This document shows, one piece after another, positions 43,687 through 56,870 of a stretch of 64,000 nucleotides of DNA (the first letter of the stretch is position 1; each line of letters begins with the position of its first letter). This DNA is from Buddleja alternifolia (taxonomy: Eukaryota; Streptophyta; Magnoliopsida; Lamiales; Scrophulariaceae), in assembly GCA_019426215.1 (NCBI GenBank), contig CM033405.1, forward strand, positions 28,488,199 through 28,552,198, given 5' to 3'. Position numbers and translations under genes: made by a program. Below the pieces are notes generated by a model, which saw only the letters and a program-made list of their open reading frames with translations, made no database searches and was not told the origin of the DNA.

Positions 43687-46600
43687 ATGGCTCCAAAGCG
43701 GGGCATTGGATGGGAACATGCTATTCCTGTTGGTGGAGATAGAAAAAAATGTAAATGTAACTATTGCGAAAAAATTGTAATGGTGAGATCACTCGTCTTA
43801 AATATCATATTGCACATGTTTCTGAAAATTTGGAACCATGTACGAAAGTTCCATCAGAAATTAGAAAGATGGTAAAATCACTTCTCAGTGAAGGGATGAA
43901 AGAAAGGGCGATGACTCTTAAAAGGAAAGGATCAATTATTAATGTTGTGAGGGAAGAGAACTTATATGGTGATATGTCATATACTCGTGGATATAGTAGT
44001 GATGATGATAATGAGGATGGACATGGAATGTCATCATTAGAGCAAAATCACCTCAAGCAAGCTAGGAGAGAAAGTCGATATATTACACATATGGAAGAGA
44101 AAAGCCGTAGAAACGCTAGTGGGGAGACCTCAAGGAGCGTACACCAACATGGGGGTATGCTAATAATTAATAACATTGTTTCTTAACATTTGTTATATTT
44201 TTTTAGCTACTACTTAATTTATTTATTTATATCTTTTAGAGTATTATGGAGGCGGTTCAAAATAGTCAATTTCGTGAATGAAACGTGGAGTTTCACAGAC
44301 TTTTGGGATGAAATTGGGTATTAAAATGCCCTCCACTAGATTTGATCCGCACATGTTTCCTTCGTTAAACAAAATCGTAAAGGGAATGCTCGATAAGGAT
44401 GACACAAAGAAAATTGGTAAGGCTATCTCAAAATTCTTCATCTTTAATTCCTTACCTTTTAATGTGCGGATAATGGCCCCTATATGCAATCTATGATTGA
44501 TACAATTGCGGATGTTGGAGGTGGTGTTAAAGGATCTTCAGGTTATCCAATTCGTGGTGTTTACTTGAATGAAGAGGTTGATGAACTTGAAAAGTATATT
44601 AATACTTTGAAAGTTAAATGGCCAATTTATGGATGCACCATAATGTATGATAGATGGAGTAGTAGAACGAAACCTCCTATCATAAATTTCATGGTTTATT
44701 GTTATAGAATAATGATTTTCTATTCATCAATAGATTGCACCAACAAAGAGAAGAACGACAACCGAGTTGTTGAAGAAATTGGGGAAGATTGTTGTGCATG
44801 TTGTCACAGATAACGAAAGTGCTTAGAAAACTGCGTGTGAAATGCCAATGCAGAAAAGAAAGTATTTGTTTTGGTCTCCATGCGTGGCGCATTGCATAGA
44901 TTTATGTTAGAAGACACCGGAAAGATGAAATCGGTAAAGGCGACCATTGACAAGGCCAAAAAGATTACCAGTTTTATCTACAATAGTGACAAGATTGTGA
45001 ATCTTATGAGAACCTACACTAAAGATAGAGATTTGTTGAGACCGGCATCACGAGATTCGCTACTGAGTTTATTGCTATTGAAATTTTACTACGACATCAA
45101 AGTGGATTAAAATAATTGTGCACTTGTGATGAGTGGAGTGCTTATAACAACACCAAGAAAAGAAGAAACGAAGCTCTAGAGGTGTCTAAGAACATATTGT
45201 GCACTTGTGATGAGTGGAGTGCTTACTCGATTTAATTATTTAAAATTATTTTCTTATGTTATTTTTGCATTATGTTGTTTATATTAATTTAGCTCAATGG
45301 TGGTATGACTATGGTGATTAAACACCAAACCTTCGAAATATCGCTGTCAAAGTTCTAAGTCAAACATGTGCGTCATCAAGGTGCGAAAGAAATTGGAGCA
45401 CTTGGTCATTAATTCATACAAAATTGCGCAATCGATTGGCAATTCAGAAGTTGCACAAACTAGTATATGCCCATTATAATATGCGACTCAAGGTGAGAAA
45501 CTTACTGTACCAAAAACAAGATGATGACTTTTACAACCTGATTGATTTGAATCACATTTTTCATGATTGCACTCGAGAAACAGAGCCTCCATCAATGCTA
45601 TATGATGATTTAGATTGGATGGATAAAGCCATACAACACAGTGACGAGGCGGGCGATAAAGATGCAAATAATGATGAAGATGATGACACTATTCTTCCTT
45701 TGTCTCATTGGGCTATTCAGAAATTATCAGTAAAGGACAAACAAAAATCGTCAAAAGAAAAGTCTAAACAAACTTTGTTAAGGAAAAAGGGTGAACACCT
45801 CTCATCCAAGGGAAAAAAATAAACAATTGTTACCTAGTTCTAGTAGTGAGGATAGCATTGAAAAAAGAAATATGAGCAGTGATGACGATGATGGTGGTGG
45901 TGGTGATGACGATGATGGTGGTGGTGGTGATGATGATGATGATGACCATCGTGATGGAGGTGGTAGGTATAAAGATATACAACAGAGAGATGGCTTCCCA
46001 TGTGCTCAGAGGGATGACAATTATTATGCAACATAAGATACAGATCATGGATACCGTCCTGGAATAGAGAATCAACGTCATTTCTTGGAAAATTGTACTG
46101 ATTTCTCTAGTACTGATGATGGTTCTCAATCCCAAAGGTCTAGCCCAAGGCAGAATGATATTGCAAATTACATTCATGATTTAGATATTGAACATAGACA
46201 AGTTGAATCTTATGGGCTCATCACTATGTATGGCAATAGAAATGTACCATATCCTATGCAAGTCCAAGGGTCATCGATAAGTACTAGCACTGGTGGAAAC
46301 TTTGATCATCCTCAAAGAAATACTCGTGAATCAGTTTCAGGTAGTATGACCGGTGTAGCTGGATATTATCTAGGATCATCTAATAGTGCTGGTGGAAGTA
46401 ACCAATATTCAGGTCCAGGATCTTCCCCTAGTAGTACTTCTAGCACTCGTTATCGAGGCTTTAGTTATTATTACCAGGGCACGGATCATGTAGGACCACC
46501 TTAACCACTTCCCCACGCCTGTTATAGATTGTATCAAAGCACATTCCCACAGGTCCAGTATGTAGTACCATCTCAACTGGTGATGTATCTTCCTTATGGA

Positions 46601-46759
46601 ATACCTTCTCATGTAGCAAGTGTGATAAGTATTGGTTCTTCAGGCGCACAGTTTCCTCCTAATTATTCGCCTAGCCAACATGCTTATTATAGGAGGAATG
46701 ACGATGCTGATGACAATAGCGATCATTTTGAGCCCCATCGACAATCATCTTTCTTTTGA
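43687..46759 (+). pseudogene. hAT transposase pseudogene, copy B
   Basis: Better preserved than copy A. It starts MAPKRGIGWEHAIPVGG, the zinc finger Cys pair CNYC is intact, and the same frameshift as copy A follows at about 43780 (frame resumes GEITRLKYHIAHVSENLEPC). An intron-like GTATGC..TTTTAG spans about 44154-44240. The DUF659-type region lies at 44278-44813 (MPSTRFDPHMFPS, RGVYLNEEVDELEKY, MYDRWSS), with a stop after VTDNESA near 44824, then KAKKITSFIYNSDKIVNLM. The C-terminal part has DLDWMDKAIQHSDEAGD, an expanded Asp-rich GAT tract (about 45884-45950) and a Ser/Gly/Tyr tail. A TAA at about 46502 is private to this copy. It ends HRQSSFF at 46759. Known hAT proteins cut and paste elements with 8-bp target duplications. 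This copy is not functional. Confidence 0.85.
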
Positions 46760-48004
46760 TTATGCATGTATCTTTGAATTATATAAAATACTTTATAAAT
46801 CATTAGAACATGTATTGTACACAATATTTAGGCTTTAGAAATACTATAAATAACTCAAAGTAGTAGAAGAGCTATTATATGATAGTAGTAGAGTAATTAA
46901 TATATGATCAATCCTTCAAATGATATTATATTTTTCTTTTAGACAGGTACACTTCGTCAATTTGAGAACGAGCTTGGAGGCACTTGGAGTAGGATTTGGA
47001 AGGATTATGTCATTGACATCATGTGCTTTCTTGTATTCATATGTAAAACTTTATAACAAACTAAGTGCATTCATATCTTATTTCTATGAATCAATTCCTT
47101 GAGCGACTAGAATGACATATTTAGCTTCATCGATGGTTGATGTAGTAAATACTTTTAATATGTGTTAGAAAGTAGCAATTTTTCGTTTACATTTTTCTCT
47201 AATTTCACTAATTTTTTTAGAATTTTTGGAGCATTTTATAATGCTATTGTATAGTCTCTCGATTCTCTCTGAAGATGAGAAATCAGAAAAATAGAACGAT
47301 ACGTATGATTTGGGGACCACAACTCTTTTATAATAACTTATTATTCTTGTTTCCAATTTAGCCCTTCATAAAAGAGAAAATAAAATAATTGATTTCTACA
47401 CATAAAATCCCATATTTTTCTTAATTGCTTTAGAACCCAAAATACCATATATCTTAATTGATCACACAATCTTATCTCAATTAACATAATGACTATTAAT
47501 ACATGATTTTCACATATTGCCCATATATATATTGGATTCTAAATCCAACAATTTTCCACTTGGGCTATATATGTCACCTTATAACCATGTATTAAATAAC
47601 CTTATGAGTACTCCAAATTTCGTCATCATTATCTTAAGCAATTTCCCAAAAAATCCGGTCCATCCATTATATCAACATAAGATCAATACGGCTTTCATCA
47701 CATCTAATCGTGACTAAATTTATCAATGGTCATTTATATTGATATAACCAAATGAAATGGATCAAGTATGGATTTGTAGCATGAAAATTACATGTCATGC
47801 GATCCTAGCATGCATATTTTCAACTGGTTGTTCATTAAACCTTAATGAGATCATTTAAACACGTTCATAAATAAATATAAACCATAAACTTTAATTCCAA
47901 AATAACTGAAATACCCATAAACCATAATCCAAATAACCATAAACAAATGTCTGCATCCAAAACAAATAAAAGACGTAAACTCCCACTAAAACTTGAATAT
48001 CCTC

Positions 48005-51000
48005 AAGTGTTACCACACCCATATAAGCAGTGTGCTCATGAAAGACCTTGGGGGTAACCCTTTAGTATGCGGATCCGCAACCATGGAGTTTGTACCTATG
48101 TGTTCTATAGATATCTGTCCACTCTAAACTCTTTCTTTCACAACTAAGAACTTGATATCTATATACTTAGACTTCATCGAGCTTCTGTTTTTTTTTTTGG
48201 AATACAACACAACAGGCCTATTATCACCAATTATCTTAAGTGGTCTTTCTATACCATCTAAAATCCGTAGCCCATTGACAAAGTTCCTCAGTTATATTCC
48301 ATGATTGGATGCCTCATAACACGCTATGTACTCTGTTGCCATGGTGGAGGAGGCTACGAGTGTCTAACACTTTTCCATGATATGGGTCTTCTAGCAAGTA
48401 GGTAGACATAGCCCGAAGTGGATTTCCTACTATCTACGTATCCAGAAAAATCAGAATCAGAATAACCTATGGTCTTCAACTGATTTGATTTCCTATATGT
48501 GAGCATGTATTCCTTTGTTCTCTGTAAATATCGCATGACTCGCTTGGTTGCTTTCCAATGATCCATACCTAGGTTACTTAAATATCTCCCTAACATCCCA
48601 AAAATGTACGCAATATCCAAACGCGTACACACCTGAGCATACATTAGACGCCCTACAGCCGAAGCATAAGGAACCTTCTGCATTTCCTTAGTTTCAAAGT
48701 CATTCTTGGGGCATTGACTTAAATTGAACTTATCTCCCCTAGCAATAGGGGTGTCTCCTGGTTTACAGTTTTTCATGCCAAATCTCTAAAGAACTTTCTC
48801 GATGCAGTTCTTTTGTGATAATCCAAGAATAACCCGAGAGCAATCCCGATATATCTGGATCCCGAGACACTTGCTTAAGCCTATAGATAGATTTTTTTAA
48901 TTTGCAAACCATTTTTTTTACTCTTAGGATTCAAAGTTTTCTGGTTGCACCATATAAATCGTCTCTTCAATGTCACCATTGAGAAACGCGGTTTTAACAT
49001 CCATCTGATGTAGCTCAATATCCAAATGTGCCATTATTGTTTTGAAAGAGTCTTCCGATGAAACCGGAGAGAAGTCTCTTTATAATCGATGCCTTTTTTC
49101 TGTGTAAAGCCCTTAGCAACAAGACATGCTTTGTACCTTTCCACATTGCCTTTTTAATCCCTTTTGGTCTTAAATATCCATTTGCAACCAATAGGTTTCG
49201 CACCTTCCGACAATGGAACCAGGTCCCACACGTCATTGTCCATCATGGACTTTATCCCTTCATTCATGGCATCAATCCACTTTTGAGAGTTAGTACTTTC
49301 CATGACTTGATGGGAGTTGATTGGATCATTTTCCATCACTCTAGTGTCAAGATCATGTTCTTGAAGAAACACAATATAATCATCCAGAATTGTGTTCTTT
49401 TTCTCTCTAGTGGATCTCCTTAATGGCATTGGTTCTTGAAGTTGTAGAGTTTGTTCTTCTGGAACAACCTGAACAGGGAGTTGATTGATATTGTCTTGAT
49501 CCGAAATTGCTTCTTGAATAATGTCAGGTATAAAAGCCTGACCCTGATCATTATCAATAGCAACTTGAGGATTATTAACATATTCTTCCTCAAATATAAA
49601 ATCATTAGTCTTTTTACCCCCCTTAAACTCAAGATTCCTCAAAAACCAGGTATTATTCATCTAAAAAATAAACCTGGTAGTAGGATCATAAAACTTGTGA
49701 CCCCTGGATCCCTCAGAGTATCCAATAAAGTAACAACTGACAGTTCTGAAGTCAAGTTTCTTTTCATTTGGCATGTAGGGTCTTACCTTAGCTGGATATC
49801 CCAAATGTGTAAGTGTTTTAAACTAGGCTTCTTGCCTGTCCAAAGCTCATAAAGGGTCTTTGCAGTTGCCTTAGTTGGCAATCTATTGAGTATATACATT
49901 GCAGTCTTAGAGCTTCTCCCTAGAGTGATTGATATAAGGTAGAATGACTAATCATACTCTCCACCATGTCTTAAGCATTCTGTTTCATCGCTCAGCAACA
50001 CCATTCATAGTTGGAGACCTTGGCATAGTATACTATGGAATGATACCGCATTCTTCTAAGAATTTTGCAAATGGACCTAGACGTTGTTCACCTGAAACGT
50101 CATATCTACCGTAGTATTCACCACCACAGTCAGATCTAACGCTTTTGATTCTTTTGCTGAGTTGATTTTCAACTTCAGCTTTGTAATTCTTGAACACGTC
50201 CACTGATTGTAATTTTTCATGAATGAGATAAAAATAGCCATATCTTGAATAGTCGTCTATGAACGTGCTGAAATATTGTTGACCATTCGAAGAATCCAAA
50301 GAGAATGGTCCACAAATATCCATGTGAACAAGTTTCAAGACCTCTACTTTCCTGTTGGCATCGAATCTCCTAACATTTGTTTGTTTCTCCTTGATACAGT
50401 TAACACATACATCAAAATCATTGAAATTAAGGGGATTGATAATACCGTCAGATACAAGTCTCTCTATTATCCTTTTAGAGATATGACCTAATCATTTGTG
50501 CCACAATGAAGCCGAATTCTCAATGGTTAATTTACGCTTAACACCTCAAGTACTAACATGCAAGGATTCATCCAATGAGGCAATATTATCTAACAAGTAT
50601 AGATTATTATAAACTGACAAGGAGCCAAATCCAACTAGTTTTGAATTTTGAAAAAGATCAATTTTTTATTTCGAAAAGAACAAGAATAACCCAATTGGTC
50701 TAATGCAGAAATGGAAATTAAATTCCATCTAAAATACGGTACAACAAAAGTCTCTTTCAAATCCAAATAAAATCTAGTTCTAAGTAATAATCTAAAATGT
50801 CCTATTGTCTCTACTTTAGCCGTCTTGCCATCGCCACATAGATGTGTCTTTCACCATCACTGGGCTCTCGACAACTCAGGCAACCTTGCATTATTGACCT
50901 ATTGGTGTAAGTGGTTGTAACAGAATATATCCACCATGTATGTCCATGTACCAAAGTTAAATTAACCTCAGAACAAACCAAACTAAGAAGCATACCTTTC

Positions 51001-51459
51001 TCAGCACGCCTAGCATGGCAGCTGGTACATTGCTTTTTTCTATGACCTGAAGCACCACATAAGGAACAACCATCCTGATTTGGTTTCGTTTGTTGCTTCT
51101 TCAGTGATGCTTTATTCGCATTGCCCTTATGACTTATTGAGATAAGGTTTCCCAACTACAGTGCCCCTGAATGATCCTCAAATGATGTGTTTTATGACCA
51201 TTAGACTAATGAAATTAGACTTCTCCCACTTTTCCATCTCCCTCTTATCATCAGAGGTACTCTTATTAGTGAGATCAACGGGTTTGGGAACCCTCAATGC
51301 AATGTCTTGATCCATGACTCCGAAAGTTATTAACAAACTCTCTTGCCATGCCTTAAAATTCGTGTCATTCAACATAGGTATGGAATTGAAACTAGTAGAG
51401 ATATTTGTTGCAGAACCAGAAACTGAACAGAGAACATATAAACAATAAAACAAACTCAC
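48005..51459 (-). pseudogene. Decayed copia gag-pol of the second element
   Basis: Pieces on the minus strand, in order. Gag N-terminus: 51459-51178 (LNDTNFKAWQESLLITFG). Gag zinc knuckle: 51155-50811 (CSLCGASGHRKKQC). Integrase: 50338-50033 (HMDICGPF, TFIDDYSRYGY, RSDCGGEYYG). Linker and RT start: 49660-49154 (RRSTREKKN, SQKWIDAMNEGIKSM, GCKWIFKTKRD). RNase H: 48776-48354 (VPYASAVGRLMYAQVCTRLDIAY, STSGYVYLL), with further RNase H down to about 48005. Frames change several times and stops interrupt RT, so it is non-functional. Confidence 0.85.
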
Positions 51460-51825
51460 ATAAGTAACGAAACATCAAACATATAATATTGAACAAAGGC
51501 AAAACCCCATCACAAGATACCGGTCACAACATTAACATTTAGTCTTTGGACATAACTATTAACTTGTAAGTGGTGTTCTTGGCATAGTAATCAAATATTG
51601 ACGATAAGGCATGTCAAACAATAAATCTTTCTTTGGGTCGAATTGTTCACATGTAAATCGAATAATTGCCACATATTTATCACCACAATTGCATGTGTAA
51701 CCCAATTAAGCAATGGCCTTCCTTTGGGCCGATCAAATACTCGCATCCAAAATTGAGTTAATCTCCATAAGAGAGGTTACTTTGGAAACATCTTGTTTCA
51801 ATTAAATCAACTTCAAATGGTATAC

Positions 51826-53385
51826 TGTTAGGTATATGCCCTAGATGCCAATGAGGACAAATAGTTAGATTAGGGTATCTTATTATGTTGTACAAACTAT
51901 TAGAACGATATTAATAAAGGCATCTACATTTTGTTCATATAAATGTTTATGGCATCTAAATAAGTATTGAACATATAGTCCATGTGAATAAAGGTTTGAC
52001 TCTTTGCCCTTTATGGAATAAAGACGTGGCATGGGAAGAGTCTTACACCTTATCACTTAAAAGGGTTCGAAAGTCAAAGAATCTTAATTGGGCATTAAGA
52101 TTCGACTTGTATGACACATGCTCTGACGATGAGTGTCAGTCGAACGCTATAGGGATAGTGGGAGCAAGTATCATAGATATGTCAATGGAATTGACATATT
52201 CGAACACGGCTCGTAGTAATCCGATCACACGGGTATTTACTCAGTGACTGTCAATGATTGGATTACTGATCGTAATAGTATGTGTGAGCCTTAGACCTGA
52301 GGGTTCGTGATCAATGTGCTTGTATTATTGGATTTGTTACCAGAGTAGTTAGGCCCATATTACCCGTCGGTGGGGTCGACCTCGAAGTGCGATATCAATG
52401 AGACAAGTAGCAGTTGATCAGTGATCGCCAAGATGGGATTCACTATCTCGATAGTAAACGAGAAAGTATCCTGTGCGATTATAGGCTAATGAAATTATAA
52501 GTCTTTGGCCAAAGCATAACAACTAACTTATGTGGGATACTTCAGTGAAGGGCTTATAATACTCATACGACATTTATGATCAAGAGGTTCGTAAAATGAT
52601 TCGTTCATTTCGTACTCAATTGGGTTACGATGTGAGTCCACGGGATTGGCTAGGTGACACTCACATCCTTAGGTAATTCCTCTATTTGTCAGTTGAGACG
52701 AACCTAAAGAGTCGCGCTATAAGAAACAAGCGGGATGTATCTTTTGTTTAAATCTTTTAAAAAGAATTAAATGGACTGATTGATTTAATTAAATTAAATT
52801 AATTAATTAAATATTTAATTTAATTGGATTAAATTAAATTATTTGATTAGTACATTAATTAATTGGAATTAATTAATAGTATATATTATATTTAAATTGG
52901 ATTTAAATTTAAATATATACAGATGGGCTAGAAATTAGACAAGCCAATTAAAAGCCCACCCAGTCCAAGGAAGCCCTAGGAGGGGCGACCACTTAGGGTT
53001 TTGGAGTAGCCTCCAACTTGTTCCACAAGCTATTGAGTTTAAATAGGATTCTTACAGTGAAACAAACCCTAACTAAGAAAGTAACAAGATAACATTACAC
53101 AACACAAAAAGAAAAGAACTCTCTCCTCTCTAGCCGTCCACTACTGCAAAGAAGGAGGAGTCTCGGGATCTTTAGAAGGCTCGTTTCTCGTGAAGCTTTA
53201 GAGACAGGAGCCCTTGGAGAATTGTTGTTCTGCAGAATCAATAAACGAATCAAAAGGGTATGTTTATTCATTCATATTTTCGCGAAACCCATGAAAAATC
53301 ATCAGATCTATTTTTGTGATCTACCGGTGGGAATCCTTGAATCTTCCGCTGCAATTCTCTATTTTTTTGTACGGGATTCCTAACA
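51826..53385 (+). mobile_element. Solo LTR, 1560 bp, with TATAC target duplication
   Basis: Starts TGTTAGGTATATGCCCTAG and ends GGATTCCTAACA. A perfect TATAC duplication lies at 51821-51825 and 53386-53390. It is related in sequence and length to 33760-35383. Inserted in the leader of the second copia element. Confidence 0.93.
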
Positions 53386-53516
53386 TATACATCTCAAAAG
53401 AGACAATTGAGCCAGTATTTGAATCCAAAAATCGCCCCAGAGTATGCTGCCAACCACAGATCCGTACGCGCGATGGCGCTCATGAAAAAAAATCATTTTT
53501 TTTAAACCCTAATTTC

Positions 53517-55547
53517 TGATAGTGTTATATGCCCGACGAGCCATCTGTTGGCTTAAATCACTAGAATATAAACGTTATGACAGTCTTGTCTTTCAACTCA
53601 TATCAAACCTATTGGTATTGTCTTTATCGTAAATGACTTATATAGTCTAGACAAAGATTCCTTTGGATTACATAGAGCTAGGGGAGTGGTACGTAGCTAT
53701 AGCAACACTGTCAAGGGCTATAATCCATAAACTTTGTTCCAAGTCATAGAGACAATAAGATAAGGGATATCATAGTCTCGTCAAGACTTGTCTGTATATG
53801 TCATTCTCAAATGGGAGAGTGCCTTGTTCCTTAGACAATGACCCGTCGGGTCAGTGCATATATAAAGATTCAAACTTTGGAGAATGATGAAATTGAACGA
53901 CCCCGCAAGGACATCTCGTTTGTTCTGGTCGAACTAGAAGTCTTTCGGTTTCGTAGTGTGGGGTTAATCCTTTGATCTAAGGTGTCATGTCTGGAAAGGA
54001 CCCACTATGCTTTCACTGCGGCGCGCACTACAGGATAGTCACATGGCGGCGTATGTCAGATATAGTCTGGTAGTGTAGCGAAATAGATGGCATTGGCAGG
54101 GATCCGTCTAGGGCTAACTAACTAGCATTTCCTATGCTATTGAGTAAACTCTGAATGATCGTTATAAGTCTCCGGAGTAGTGTCTTAAAAGAAGGATTGG
54201 TGATCCTTGCTTAAAGACCTAATCATTAGTGCTTCCAACATAGTCATAACTTCTGAGCTTATTAGTGTTTCAACTGTCACCATACCCTAGACCTTAGACG
54301 GGAAAATAATGGAAGGATTCGACTCATATGAAGATTGTAACCTGGAGATGTTTGCTCTTATCGTTAACATCTAGGAAGTCATGGCGACGTTGCTAGACAT
54401 CGATCCATGACCAATAGGTGCCTTGAATTAATTAGGTGAAGTAATTCAAGGTCTAAATTAATTATTTGGATAATTAATTTAGCCTATGGGAAATGACTTA
54501 TTTCTAGTTTGTTAACGAGCTTAAGGGGTCACACACTTAACTTAGTGTAGCACCTATTAGCTAAATTAATTCTTTGTGAATTAACGAAAAGATTAATTAA
54601 TTAAAATTAATTAATCGGGAAAAAGAAATTAATTAATTAAGTGGTCTCAATTAATAGAAGGTCTTATAATTTAATATTGGAATATTAAATTGGGAAGGAC
54701 TAATTAATTAGTAGTCTAATTAATTAATATATGAAAAAGAATATATATATATATATGTATTATATATAGGCGTGCATATGTGTATTTGGTGGAGGAATTT
54801 GTGTCTTACTCACGAAGTCTACACATATATGTAAATATATAAATATATGTATATATTATTAATATCTAGATATATATGGATATACACTTATATATTTGGA
54901 GAGATCTTATATATTTGGGAAGATCTCTAATATATGGAAAGATCTCATTAGTTATTTGGATGATTCAAGTAACTAAGGATGAGATATATAATGAAGGAAT
55001 AATAGATAAAATATAAATATATATACACACACACACACTGCGTGTGCATGTGTGTGTGTGAGAGAGAGAGTTTTCATCTTTTTGGAATCTCTATATATGT
55101 TTATATATTAAATTAAGTATTTAATTAACAAAATCATAATTTCAAGACTAGTATATTTATTCCATCTTCTTTCTCTCCCACCTCTTTTATGTTCTTCAAA
55201 CTCATGTGTTGAGAACGAAGAACACAAAAAATAATTTTTACTTTATTTCTATAAGCCAAGTGTTCGATATTCACCTTTCTAGCACTTGAGATAATCGAGG
55301 GTACGAACTAAGGTGTGGATACACCATAGAGACACGACATTTGGAGCATTGAAGCAAATCGAATCCAAAGAGCCGAAATCCGCAAGAGCGAGTTGTTAGT
55401 TTTTCGTTAAAATCCGATAGTACCATGTCAACCTAACCCTTGTTTAGGGGATGTCGATTCATGTTTTAGAAAAATTAATTATTTTTACCTTCCACTGCAT
55501 TTTCCAACATCCCCAGGGGCATAGACCGCGCTAGGGCTTTCCTAACA
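53517..55547 (+). mobile_element. Solo LTR, 2031 bp, with ATTTC target duplication
   Basis: Starts TGATAGTGTTATATGCCCG and ends GGGCTTTCCTAACA. A perfect ATTTC duplication lies at 53512-53516 and 55548-55552. Its last part matches 1-665 of the window. The (TA)n, (CA)n and (GA)n runs near 54740-55070 lie inside it. Confidence 0.9.
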
Positions 55548-55849
55548 ATTTCAGCAATGCCTCCATGCGAATTTCTGGAAAAATTTCGCATCTAAAGTCC
55601 GAAAATTGCAAAAATTATTCAACCAATTCAAAGCCTTAACATCATATATCCATATAACGCATAAAAATATGTAAATCATATCACAAAACTTCTTAATTCA
55701 TATGGATTTATACGAATATACAAAGAACAACCGCAAAAAAAAAAAAATAATAGTCAGAATAATTAAATTCAAGAAACACATACATATTATCAAGAAACTA
55801 AAAGGATAGCGATTCTTAATGATTAAACATGATCTGTACTGATACCACT

Positions 55850-56338
55850 TGTTGGAACTTAATTTAACCGGTGAAAACCTTCACCAATCCCCAAACTGTT
55901 CATGTTCAATCATAAAGAATTAAAGAACGAAGAGTGGAAGCATACCTGAATCAGCCATATCATATTAATTCTTGAGTTTTCGTGGTTGGTTTTCCAAATT
56001 AATACGTAGTCCTTTGAGTTTCTCTTGGAGTCTCTCAATTCTCTCTGAAGATGGAGAATCAGAAGAATAGAACGATACGTATGATTTGAGGATCACAACC
56101 CTTTTGTAATAACTTATTATTCTTATTTCTAATTTATTCTATCATAAAAGAGGAAATAAAATAATTGGTTTCTAGACATAATATCGGATAAAATCCCATA
56201 ATTTTTTTAATTGATTTAGAACCCAAAATACCATATATCTTAATTGATCACATAATCTTGGCTCAAATAATATGATGATTACCAATACATGATTTTCACA
56301 TATTGCCCACATATATATATTGAATTCTAAATCCAACA
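55850..56338 (-). repeat. 5' LTR of the second copia element
   Basis: 489 bp, TGTTGGAAC...AATCCAACA on the plus strand. It matches 38471-38945 at roughly 90 percent by eye, so the element is much older than the copia element at 11523-16466. Confidence 0.88.
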
Positions 56339-56392
56339 ATAGCACCTCCTGATATTACTGTCGATACCGCGACTTTGAACCATGTCTATGTC
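56339..56392 (+). mobile_element. hAT right terminus and target duplication
   Basis: Right of the copia LTR the sequence resumes hAT end DNA (CGATACCGCGACTTTGAACCATG, with CCGCGACT also at 38450 in copy A). It ends with the inverted repeat ACTTTGAACCATG (56372-56384) and the target duplication TCTATGTC (56385-56392). Confidence 0.85.
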
Positions 56393-56409
56393 TGAATACT
56401 GAAGTATTT

Positions 56410-56870
56410 TTTTGCCTTAAGAGTTGAAGCTCTTCTTTAAAAAATTGTCAACCTCGCTTCTTTGTTTTGTGGTCCGAAACTTCAATTTTATTTTTTATTT
56501 TTGAATTTCTTCATCAAAAGTTTACCAGCCTTTTCTTAGAAGCTCGCTTGCTTGCTTCATAGTTGAAGCACTTCATCAAAATTTTGTCAGCCACTTTGCT
56601 TCGCGGATCGAAGCTTCATTTCTTTTTAACTTTTTTTTTTTCAGGAGTGTGCTTCTTTACATCAAGGTTAAAGAAGTTTTTCTTTTCCAATTTTTTAATC
56701 AAAAGACTGCTTCTTTGCTTCGATGATCGGAACACTTTATCACATTGCCATATTTTTTTTTAGTAAAAGTTTGCTTATTTGATTCATGGTTGAAGCTCTT
56801 CATCAAAAATTTGTAGTCTTTTTTTTCAGAAACCTTCTATTTTGCTTCATGATTGAAGCTTCTTGTTATA
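56410..56870. repeat. Minisatellite-like array, part right of the hAT element
   Basis: Units with AAGCTCTTCTTT.., CTTCATCAAAATTTTGTCAGCC and TTAGAAGCTCGC recur in the same orientation as in 30650-31423. The hAT element therefore split a single pre-existing array. Confidence 0.7.

Larger units (their letters stand above)
39600..48190. repeat. Tandem segmental duplication, copy B
   Basis: Colinear with 28304-39597. Copy B lacks the solo LTR of copy A, has lost a minisatellite unit near 42280, one or two GAATATTGGCAGC units and the 225 bp described above. It does not stop at the copia junction but runs on into the rest of that element. It is therefore the copy that keeps the original right-hand context. 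Confidence 0.9.
47256..56338 (-). mobile_element. Second copia element, main body, with two nested solo LTRs
   Basis: Minus-strand element. The 3' LTR is truncated (47256-47550) and followed by the polypurine complement ATTTTCCACTTGGGC. Internal sequence is 47551-55849, and the 5' LTR 55850-56338 (TG...CA). A primer-binding site lies just inside it: the minus strand reads AG then TGGTATCAGTAC, matching initiator Met tRNA usage. Solo LTRs at 51826-53385 and 53517-55547 split its leader. The right flank ATAGC pairs with ACAGC left of the copy-A LTR, showing that both LTRs belonged to one insertion before the tandem duplication. Confidence 0.88.
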
